From assembly GCF_003030305.1 (NCBI RefSeq), contig NZ_CP023676.1, positions 620,001-684,000 on the forward strand: a stretch of 64,000 nucleotides of DNA, given 5' to 3'. Position numbers and translations under genes: made by a program. Under the pieces are notes generated by a model. The model saw only the letters and a list, made by a program, of their open reading frames with translations. It made no database searches and had not been told where the DNA came from. This stretch comes from Cutibacterium acnes (GTDB taxonomy: Bacteria; Actinomycetota; Actinomycetes; Propionibacteriales; Propionibacteriaceae). This document shows, in pieces, positions 38,670 to 46,626 of the stretch (position 1 is its first letter; every line of letters starts with the position of its first letter).

Positions 38670-38708
38670 GGCGATTCACCTGGAGGTTGGGCGGGGCTGC
38701 TGAGCGAC

Positions 38709-38727
38709 GTCGATCGGGTCGATCGAC
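38709..38727. promoter_or_regulatory. Candidate operator of the LacI-family regulator
   Basis: GTCGATCG-GGT-CGATCGAC: perfect 8-bp arms around three bases, in the divergent intergenic region between the regulator and the sugar-binding protein gene. Assignment by position only. Confidence 0.4.
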
Positions 38728-38789
38728 GATGATGCTCATTATTGCAAAAAGCACGGTTGAATGGTTCATGGAATTTTTTGCGCGCCTGT

Positions 38790-38818
38790 TTGTTTGCGCT
38801 CGCATTTGGTGCTACGCT
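38790..38818 (+). promoter_or_regulatory. Candidate promoter of the fucoside operon
   Basis: TTGTTT (38790-38795) and TACGCT (38813-38818) are 17 bases apart, about 80 bases before the binding-protein start. The -35 is imperfect. Confidence 0.35.
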
Positions 38819-38897
38819 CCCATTAACTCGACGATAGAAGTCGACGTCTACGCGCGTGGGCCACGTGTCCGTGGGTGGAAGACCAATGGAGGTCCTC

Positions 38898-40156
38898 ATG
38901 TCAGATTCGTTGCCAATTTCGCGGCGCCGTGACCTCGGTCTGGGCGCTACGCTGGCTGCAGGTGTCGGACTGTCCGCGTGTGGGGAAGGTGGCGACAAGG
39001 GCGGCTCTGCTACGGCGAAGGCGTCGCAACTCAACCTGGACACGTTGTCGGGCGAGATCACCTTCCAGGCTCAGGGTCTGAAGGGAACCTTTGACGGGTT
39101 CTTCAACGACCTCATCAAGAAGTTCGAGAAAGAGCATTCCGGATGCACGATCAAGTGGACGGATCTGCCGGGCACTGACGACTTCGACACCACGATGGTG
39201 ACTCAGGCGTCCAATGGCACGATGGCTGACGTCGTCAATATGCCGTCCTCGACCATCATGGCTCTGTCGAGGGCTGATTACCTGCTCGATATCGAGACTT
39301 CGGTGCCCGGTATCGGCGACAAGTTCGTCCCGGACGTCTGGGGCAAACTCAAACTCGGCAAGGACAACGAGCACACCGCTCTGCCCTGGTACTTCGGCCC
39401 GTTCGTCGTGACGTACAACAAGGACATTTTCAAGGATGTTGGCCTCGATCCCGAAATCCCGCCGAAGACGATGACCGAGTACCTCGACTTCGCCAAGAAA
39501 ATCACCGCTGCCGGCAAGCAGGCGGTCTATGGCAACACGTCGTGGTACATGCTCGCGGAATGGCGTGCCCTCGGCGTCAAGGTCATGAATGACGACTTCA
39601 CCAAGTTCACTTTTGCCTCGGAATCCAACGCGTTACTCTGGCTGACGACGATGGCCGACATGTATGCCAAGGGGGAATTTCGAAGGACTCGATTGCCGGG
39701 GGCCTCCATCGGTCCAAGGTCTACGGTGAAGGATCCCTGGCTTTCGGCACGCCGAATGCGTCCTTTCTTCGCAACATCCAAAAGAATGCCGCCCAGGCAT
39801 ATGCCCGTACCGGTGTTGGCCCAGAGCCTCTCAATGACGGCATCAAGCCGCTGTTTTCCGGGCAATACATCGCGATCTCGAAGAAGACCAAGAACGCTTC
39901 GCTCGCGGCCGCTTTCGCAGAGTGGATCACCGGTGTGGAGCAGGGCAAGGATGCCTTCGCTCAGGCTCGCGCCATCTGCGCCAAGGAAGCGACCAAGGCT
40001 GAGGCCTACATGCCTGACTTCTATGTCACGCATGGCGTCAGCGCCGCGTTGGCTGACAATGTCAACCTTGCCATTATGGGTGATTCCAAGCCGCAGGATG
40101 CCCTGAACACTGCTCAGGACAAGATGAACAAGATGCTGGCGAAGCTCCCTTGGTGA
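38898..40156 (+). pseudogene. Sugar ABC transporter solute-binding protein, frameshifted
   Basis: Lipoprotein-type start (ISRRRDLGLGATLAAGVGLSAC, lipobox LSAC) after a GGAGG box. The N-terminal two thirds is open and includes LPWYFGPFVVTYNKDIFKDVGLD, typical of family 1 sugar-binding proteins. The frame is lost at the G5 tract 39671-39675. The remainder (KDSIAGGLHRSKVYGEGSLAFG, then FAEWITGVEQGKDAF and so on) continues in the next frame to a normal end at 40156. Inserting one G in the tract restores AKGGISKDSIAGG exactly. So this is a single-base lesion: pseudogene, phase-off state or base-call error. Confidence 0.88.
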
Positions 40157-40241
40157 CGTCATCCTTGGTGGGAGGGGGCACGGTCGCCCCTCCGTGTCCG
40201 GACCAGGAATTCACCCCCGCTCACATACGAAAAGGTTCTTC

Positions 40242-41060
40242 ATGTCTCGTCCTCGAGGTTCACGGCGTTCGGGTGGTCACCGCCATGGACGCATACAGGC
40301 TGTGAATGGATCAGCACGATTCCGAAAACCATGGGTGCCGTATCTGTGGGTCGGGGTCCCGCTACTTCTCGTTATCTACTTCTACGTGTATCCGTTCTTC
40401 AATACGCTCAGGCTTTCCTTTACTGATACGACTCCGTTGGGAGAGGGGGAAACTGGGTCGGTTTTGGAAATTACGGAAAAATCTTCGCAGACGACGCATT
40501 ATGGAATGCTGTTCTGAACTCAATCGTCTACGCGATTATCGTCGTCCCGTTAATGACAATGCTTCCCCTGATCCTCGGTGTTTTTGTCAAAGAGCATGTC
40601 CCCGGTATTGGCATTTTTCGTACTCTCTTCTACCTGTCGGCCATCTCATCTCTGGTGGTCATCGCATTGGCGTGGAGTGCGATCCTCAAGGACAACGGTC
40701 TGGTCAACAACTTCCTCGTTGGCTCCGGCGTGATCAACTCCCCGGTGCCGTTCCTCACTGGGCGCTGGTGGTTGATCATCTCGTCGTGCCTCATAACCCT
40801 GTGGTCTGGAGTTCCCTACTACATGCTGATGTATCTGACAGCGCTGGCGAATATCGACAAGCTCCTCTACGAGGCCGCAGTCATCGATGGTGCAGGCGCT
40901 GTGAAGTCCTTCTTTACGGTCACCGTCCCCGGCATGAAGATTATGATGGCCCTTGTCTCAATCCTCTCGATGATCGGCTGCCGCCGTCTTCCTCTTCGTC
41001 ATGACCGTTGGTTTCATCATTATCGGTCAGGTTTTTAACCGTCGCTCTGGTGAGAAGTGA
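40242..41060 (+). pseudogene. Sugar ABC transporter permease (MalF-like), frameshifted and internally deleted
   Basis: Starts normally (PYLWVGVPLLLVIYFYVYPFFNTLRLSFTDTTPLG) and loses frame at a G5 tract, 40445-40449. One added G gives LGEGGNWVGFGNYGKIFADDA, continuous with the next open stretch NSIVYAIIVVPLMTML. That stretch includes the EAA loop LYEAAVIDGAGAVKSFFTVTVPG. Near 40978 LVSILSMIG jumps frame to AAAVFLFVMTVGFIIIGQVFNRR, omitting the segment normally between them, about 30-40 residues by family comparison. Not functional as read. Its stop overlaps the next permease start (GTGA). Confidence 0.88.
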
Positions 41061-41956
41061 TACCGGTGACCACATCCACTGTTTTTCCTGCGAGTTCGGC
41101 ACTGTGCGTGCGCAAACGCTCCATCAACAAGTCCAAATTCCATGGTTGGGGTCTCTTCAGACACTACATCGCCCTACTCGTGGTCTTTGTCGTCCTCGTG
41201 AGCCCGGTGTTTCTCCCACTGCTGGGAGCCTTCAAGAGCTCCGGAGATCCGATCTACGGAAAGGGAGCCACGGCATTCCCGCAGCACTGGTCCCTCAACG
41301 CGTTCGGTGAGCTGTTCCGTACTACTGACATCGTGAGGTACATCGCCAACTTGTTCGCGGTGTGCGGCCTCAACATCGTCTCTGCCCTGGTCTTCTCCTC
41401 GGTCTGTGGCTACATGCTCTCCCGCAAGGGATGGCCGGGTCGAGGCGTGGTGACGGCCGTTGCCCTGTCAGCTCTGATCTTCCCCTTTGAATCGATCATG
41501 CTGTCGTTGTACTCGCAGGTCCGTTCCTTCGGGTTCTACGACACCATCATCGGTATCTGGCCTCCAGGCATGATCGGACCCTTCCATGTGCTCCTCATGC
41601 GGGCCGCATTCCTCGGTATCCCGGATGAGATCGAGGACGCCGCCTATATCGACGGTGCGGGTGAAGTGCGAAGGTTCTTCACCATCTTCCTGCCACAGGT
41701 CAAGGGATCCCTCGTCGTCGGCCTGACAGCCTTCATCTTCGCGTGGCAGGACTATCTGTGGCCGCTGCTCATCACTCAGTCCTCCTCGAACTACACGATG
41801 ATGATCGGTATCGCGCAGCTGCAGTCCTCATTCGGAACGGACTACCGAATCGTGCTCGCTGGCGCCATTACTGCCGTGATCCCCATCTTCTTGGTGTTCT
41901 TAGCCTCCCAGCGCTACTTCTTCCGTGGCATCGAGGAAGGCGGACTGAAATTCTGA
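41057..41956 (+). CDS. Sugar ABC transporter permease (MalG-like)
   Basis: 299 residues, about six membrane segments. The EAA loop AAYIDGAGEVRRFFTIFLPQVKG and the C-terminal FLASQRYFFRGIEEGGLKF are those of the MalG-type carbohydrate permeases. Frame intact from GTG 41057, which overlaps the broken upstream permease. No dedicated ATPase gene is present, as in many actinobacterial sugar importers that share an MsiK-like ATPase encoded elsewhere. With its partner broken, transport by this system is doubtful. Confidence 0.92.
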   Translation: MIPVTTSTVFPASSALCVRKRSINKSKFHGWGLFRHYIALLVVFVVLVSPVFLPLLGAFKSSGDPIYGKGATAFPQHWSLNAFGELFRTTDIVRYIANLFAVCGLNIVSALVFSSVCGYMLSRKGWPGRGVVTAVALSALIFPFESIMLSLYSQVRSFGFYDTIIGIWPPGMIGPFHVLLMRAAFLGIPDEIEDAAYIDGAGEVRRFFTIFLPQVKGSLVVGLTAFIFAWQDYLWPLLITQSSSNYTMMIGIAQLQSSFGTDYRIVLAGAITAVIPIFLVFLASQRYFFRGIEEGGLKF

Positions 41957-42040
41957 GCTGTGCCACCCTCACCCATCCACACAACGCACTTATGACATTT
42001 GGGACTCCCATGCCTTTCCCCCGACACAAGGAAGTGAACC

Positions 42041-43411
42041 ATGACCGACAATGCTGATCTCGATCCCGCAGAGCTGGAGGCAGCCGGCGCTCTCGGAGGG
42101 TCTGAGGACCCCGGATACCAATGGCCGACCGACCCCCTGGTCGTCAAGAACCTCAAGCACTGGCAGGACCTCACCTTCGGCGTTATCGTCCACTGGGGTA
42201 TCTACTCCGCCATTGGTCAGGGAGGGTCATGGTCCCTGCATCGCGACGACCTGGGTTGGTTTACCGACAAGGCGCCCCAATTCCCGGGTGACCCGAACGA
42301 TGACGCCGGTTACCAGGACTGGTATTACGATCAGGCCAAGACCTTTCGGGGCGAGGACTTTGACGCTTCCGAATGGGCCCATGCCTGTGCTGACGCCGGA
42401 ATGACGTACTGCGTTTTCACGTCGAAGCACCACGATGGGTTCTGCATGTACGACTCGGGGTACACCAACCTCAAGGCGACGTCAGAGTCGTCCGGTCTGC
42501 GTCGGGACATCCTGCGCGAGGTCGTCGATGCCTTCCGGGGCGCAGGACTGGAAACTGGTGCATATTTCTCCAAAGCCGATTGGTCGCATGCCTGCTACTG
42601 GGACCGTTCCAAGCGGATCCATGATCGTTTTCACAATTACGACCTTGAAGCCCAGCCCGAGCGCTGGCAGCGGTTCGTTGATTTCACCATGGACCAGATC
42701 ACCGAGATCCTTTCCAATTACGGTCCGATGAACGTGTTGTGGCTTGATGCCGGTTGGGTTAGTACGCCTGAGGAACCTATTGGTATCGATGACATTGCCA
42801 CTCGTGCGCGCGAAATACAGCCGGGAATCATCGTCGTCGATCGAGCGGTGCATGGCCCCCACGAGAATTATCGGACTCCGGAACAAGAGATTCCGGAGGA
42901 TATCCTTGACTATCCGTGGGAAGCCTGCCTGACGCTGACGAAGGAATGGTGCTCCCTGTCGCCGGACGATCCGGCCAAGCCGACGAGCTTGATCATTGCG
43001 AACCTCATCAAGATCGTCTCGCGAGGCGGGAATTACCTGCTCGGTATTGGCCCTGACGCCACGGGCCACATGCCCGATTCGGTCCGTCGAGGACTCCGGG
43101 AGATCGGCGGGTGGATGGACGTCTGTGGGGAGGGGATCATGGCTGCTCGTCCTGCTGATCCCGAAATTTCCGCTCAGGGCGACAACCTCGAGTGGTATCT
43201 CACGGCGAAGGATTCCCACCTGTTCGCCTGGGGCGTCGCCAATGAGGATGTCGTCGGTGCGGATCGCCTCGTCGTTGAAGGCGAGTACCGCCAGGCCCGT
43301 GTTCTTGGCGGACCTGTCCTCGAAACCCAGACCCGTGACGGTCGCACCGTCATCGAGGTTCCCGCTTCTCCTACCCAGTACGCAATCGGACTGGAGCTCA
43401 TCGAGCACTGA
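42041..43411 (+). CDS. Alpha-L-fucosidase (GH29)
   Basis: 456 residues without signal peptide, so it should cleave imported fucosylated oligosaccharides in the cytoplasm. GH29 landmarks: KFGV-like LTFGVIVHWGIYSAIGQGGSW, YCVFTSKHHDGFCMYDS, and the nucleophile Asp236 in NVLWLDAGW. The C-terminal part matches the usual beta-sandwich. Ribosome-binding site AAGGAAG before the ATG. Frame intact, in contrast to the catabolic genes behind it, so the product fucose may not be usable by this strain through this locus. Confidence 0.93.
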   Translation: MTDNADLDPAELEAAGALGGSEDPGYQWPTDPLVVKNLKHWQDLTFGVIVHWGIYSAIGQGGSWSLHRDDLGWFTDKAPQFPGDPNDDAGYQDWYYDQAKTFRGEDFDASEWAHACADAGMTYCVFTSKHHDGFCMYDSGYTNLKATSESSGLRRDILREVVDAFRGAGLETGAYFSKADWSHACYWDRSKRIHDRFHNYDLEAQPERWQRFVDFTMDQITEILSNYGPMNVLWLDAGWVSTPEEPIGIDDIATRAREIQPGIIVVDRAVHGPHENYRTPEQEIPEDILDYPWEACLTLTKEWCSLSPDDPAKPTSLIIANLIKIVSRGGNYLLGIGPDATGHMPDSVRRGLREIGGWMDVCGEGIMAARPADPEISAQGDNLEWYLTAKDSHLFAWGVANEDVVGADRLVVEGEYRQARVLGGPVLETQTRDGRTVIEVPASPTQYAIGLELIEH

Positions 43412-43453
43412 GCAGTGCGATCTCGTCCTCATCACATATCTGGAAGGTTTTCC

Positions 43454-45008
43454 ATGCTTTGACGCCCCTGACATCGACGTCAAGACCCGCTCTCTGAACT
43501 CTGCCATCGGAATGCGACTTCTCATCGACGGACGCCGTCGTGGTGTGCGCTCGAGGCTATGGGTGTCTGTGCGGATCTCACCGTCACCGCCTCGTGGGAC
43601 TGCATCGCCGAAATCCTCGTCCTGACTCCGGACATTCCGCACGCGAGGGGGTTCAACGCCACTGAACGTTCTGGAGCCGTCACCGTGGCTGCGGCCATGG
43701 CGGCCTACACACAGCTGGGTATTCTGGCCTTCGCCATCTACGGTCATGATGTTCAGAATGCCGACGACGCCCTCACTGACGACGTCTCGGCCCGGATTCT
43801 CAGCTTCGGACGAGCCGCCCTGGCAGTCGGGCTCATGAGAGTCCGGAGCTACTTGGCGATGGGCACCGTGTCGATGGGCATTGCCGGATGTCATGTCCCT
43901 GAGCAGGCCCTTCAGGATTACTTGGGCATGCGCAGCCAGTACATCGACATGGTGGAACTCGGCCGCAGGATCACCGCGGGTATCTATGACCACGTTGAGT
44001 GGAAGTGGGCGATGGCATGGGTCTCAGCATCGGTGAGGACCGAAATCCGGCTGACAAGCAGCACAGCGATGCTGACAAGCGTGAACAGCTGGAGTATTCG
44101 GTCAAGATGGTGCTGGTTGCCCGAGACCTCATGAACGGCAATTTGCGTCTGGCCGACATGGGATTCAAGGAAGAGGCCGGTGGTTACGACGCCATCGCCG
44201 CCGGCTTCCAGGGCAAGCGTCAGTGGACTGATGGCAAGCTGAACGGCGACGTCATGGAAACCCTGCTCAACACCAGCTTCGACTCGGATGGACTGCGTCA
44301 GCCCCAGGTCTTTGCCACCGAGGGAGATGCCCTCAACGGGATAGCGATGCTGCTCGGCAGCCTCCTCACTCAGCGTCCTCAGTTCTTTAGCGATGTCCGT
44401 ACCTATTGGAGCCCGGAGGCCGTTCGCCGCGTCACCGGTCATGAGCTGACCGGTCGTGCCGCTGGTGGTTTCGTCGATTTCAGGAATTCCGGCGCGAGCA
44501 CTCTCAACGCGACAGAATGCGAGGCCGAGGCGGACGGCACTCCCGTCATCAAGCACTGGTGGGATCTCACCGAGGACGACATCCAGGCCGATCTCGCTGC
44601 GACGACCTTCCACTCGGCGACCCAGGAGTACTTCCCGGGCGGCGGATTCTCGACCCACTTCACGACGGTGGGGGACACGACGGTGACAGCGGTTCGTATG
44701 AACATGGTCGCTGGAGTTGGACCGACCCTGCAGATTGTCGAGGGACGGACGCTCCCGGACGAGGGGACAGACACCATCGTTGAGCGGGCGGACCCGACGT
44801 GGCCGACAACGTTCTTCGTGTCGCGCATTCCCTCGAGCGGAGCCTTCAGTAGCGTTTATGACTGGATGGATAAGTGGGGAGCTAACCACACCTCGACGGG
44901 GTACAGCCATATCGGCGCTGACGTTCTCACCCTGGCAGCCATGCTGCGCATCCCGGTCTCGATGCACAACATTGAGACCAAGGACATCTTCCGTCCGCGT
45001 ACCTGGTC
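43454..45008 (+). pseudogene. fucI: L-fucose isomerase, multiply disrupted and 3'-truncated
   Basis: Fragments in different frames align to one FucI. IGMRLLIDGRRRGVRS comes first; then, after a jump and an apparent deletion near 43555, GFNATERSGAVTVAAAMAAYTQLG and FAIYGHDVQNADD follow. Near 44020 comes another frame change into SIGEDRNPADKQHSDADKREQLEYSVKM. The rest is long and well preserved (AIAAGFQGKRQWTD, SDVRTYWSPEAVRRVTGH, DPTWPTTFF, WGANHTSTGYSHIGADVLTLAAMLRIPVSMHN) and stops abruptly after IFRPRTW. The ATG at 43454 is itself one base out of frame. FucI converts fucose to fuculose; here it cannot be made whole. Confidence 0.88.
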
Positions 45009-45475
45009 CTCGTCGGAACCGTCGTCGAACCGCCGTGCGAGGGATACCGACCGACGAGTGAGGCCCTCATGAACTTGGCCCAGTATCGGGCCAATCCCAG
45101 CATTAGCGGAGCAGTTCACGCTCACCCTGTGTACGCCATGGTGATGGCTATTCGAGAGTGAGCTCTAACCGAACAGCTCATGCCGGAATCCTCGATTGTC
45201 ATGCCCGAGGTGCCGCTGGCTGATTACGCCACCCCGTCGACACCGGGTGTTGTTGAAGCGACGTCGAAGTACGCAAAGACTCACACCGTCTGCCTCATGG
45301 AATACCACGGAGCGTTCACCTGGGGACCTGACGTCTGGGCCGCGTACATGGCCATGGAGCGTCTCGAGTACACGGCGCAGATCACCTACCTACTCGAGCG
45401 TCGCGACGGACTGCGGGAACTGCCCGATGACGAGATCGTCAAACTGGTGTCGATGCGACCGCAATACGGGTTGTG
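45003..45475 (+). pseudogene. Class II aldolase (fuculose-phosphate aldolase-like), 5'-truncated with internal stop
   Basis: Directly continuous with the fucI remnant but in another frame: LVLVGTVVEPPCEGYRPTSE then ALMNLAQYRANPS and GAVHAHPVYAMVMAIRE, the FucA/AraD substrate and zinc-His region. An in-frame TGA (45159-45161) interrupts, after which the same frame continues VMPEVPLADYATPSTP and HGAFTWGPDVWAAYMAMERLEY to a normal end. The N-terminal third is absent, so a deletion has joined the end of fucI to the middle of this gene. Confidence 0.85.
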
Positions 45476-45477
45476 AT

Positions 45478-45800
45478 CAGACGCCGGTGTGCGGCGGACC
45501 GCAACCGTTGTCGTCGATCGAGGCCGAGGTGCCCGGAGCAGCAGTCGTCGGAGCCGGGGCCTCGGGAGCAGTGGTGGCCGGGGCCGTCGGAGTCGTTCGA
45601 CAGCGTGACGGTGGCCCCCACCGAGGTTATTGCGATCCTCTCGGAGGTGTTGCCGGACGGATCAGCGGTCCATGCCAGCTTGGTGACGTCGAGGTACAGC
45701 TCACCGATTGCGGGCTTGACGCCATTCGGCTCGGTGGCCAACACCGGAGCGACCCCGGTGTACACCTCGACGACATAGCGCGCCAGTTCACCGGGCCCAG
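45478..45800 (-). pseudogene. 3' fragment of a Pro/Thr/Ala-rich surface protein
   Basis: Reading the minus strand, an open stretch (ARYVVEVYTGVAPVLATEPN, then DVTKLAWTADPSGNTSERIAIT) runs to about 45605. It shifts frame into TPTAPATTAPEAPAPTTAAP and ends with DNGCGPPHTGV and stop (45480-45478). The Pro/Thr/Ala tail and C-terminal PxTG-like motif resemble cell-surface proteins. No signal peptide or N-terminal part is found upstream, so it is a remnant. The surroundings, 45801-45942, hold an AT-rich stretch near 45806-45842 that may be the promoter of the next ABC genes. Confidence 0.6.
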
Positions 45801-45942
45801 GTGACACGACATAACGTATAAGTATGCATAACATGGCATAAATCCAAGTTGGGGCGCGCATGTGGGAGCATTGGGATGGCGGTCATGGTTTAGCGAATTA
45901 CCACCTGATGATTGCTTTGAACCTCGACGGATTGGCTACCCC

Positions 45943-46626
45943 ATGCTCAACCGGCACTCCTTGATATGTCACAACGTGGTCATGCAGTTCCCCCACGCGG
46001 GCCGACCCGCATTGGACGGTGTCTCGCTGGTCATGCCTGCGGGATCAGTGAACGTGGTCGTCGGTGCTTCTGGTTCGGGTAAGTCAACATTGTTGATGTG
46101 CCTTGCCGGTTTGGAGGCGCCGACGAGAGGGCGGGTCGCACATGGCGATGTGGATGTATACGGGCTAGATGACAGGCGGCGTGCGGCGTGGCGGTTGCAA
46201 ACGATCGGCCTGGTGTTTCAGAACTCTGAACTGGTTCCCGAGCTCACATTGCGTGACAACATTGCCCTGCCTCTTGAGCTTCTTGGCACTGGGCGCCGGG
46301 ACGCACTGAAGCGCGCCGACCACCTTGCCGAGATCCTTGACCTGAGCGAGAGCAACAAGCGGAGGCCCAGCGAGGTGTCGGGAGGCCAGGCACAGCGTGC
46401 TGCCGTGGGTCGTGCCCTGGCACACCGTCCGGCGGTCGTTCTGGCCGACGAACCTACTGGCGCTTTGGACACCACGAACCGCCATGCCGTAATCGACTTG
46501 CTAGACGAACTGGTTCGCGCCGAGGGTTCCACTTTGGTGATGGTTACCCATGATGAACACACGTTGCCGGGAAATGCTCGGATCATTCGTTTGGCCGATG
46601 GGCGGATCGTGGGGGACGCGTCGTGA
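45943..46626 (+). CDS. ABC exporter ATP-binding protein (MacB/LolD type)
   Basis: 227 residues. Walker A GASGSGKST (41-49), Q-loop IGLVFQNSELVPELTLRDNIALP, signature EVSGGQAQRAAVGRAL, Walker B VVLADEPTGALD and switch VTHDEHT. The LTLRDNIALPLELLG wording is typical of LolD/MacB/FtsE-like ATPases. Start ATG 45943 is preferred over a longer open frame. Its stop overlaps the permease start (GTGA). Probable antimicrobial peptide or lipid-related exporter; the cargo is unknown. Confidence 0.92.
   Translation: MLNRHSLICHNVVMQFPHAGRPALDGVSLVMPAGSVNVVVGASGSGKSTLLMCLAGLEAPTRGRVAHGDVDVYGLDDRRRAAWRLQTIGLVFQNSELVPELTLRDNIALPLELLGTGRRDALKRADHLAEILDLSESNKRRPSEVSGGQAQRAAVGRALAHRPAVVLADEPTGALDTTNRHAVIDLLDELVRAEGSTLVMVTHDEHTLPGNARIIRLADGRIVGDAS

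Noticed and set aside
42482-43993. 503-codon open frame on the minus strand
   Set aside because: It lies opposite the GH29 fucosidase and fucI, has no recognisable motif, and its existence follows from GC-rich codon bias of the genes on the other strand.
35899-45800. Genomic island carried by a mobile element
   Set aside because: No transposase, integrase, tRNA attachment site or flanking repeats were found; the region looks like decay of an old locus.
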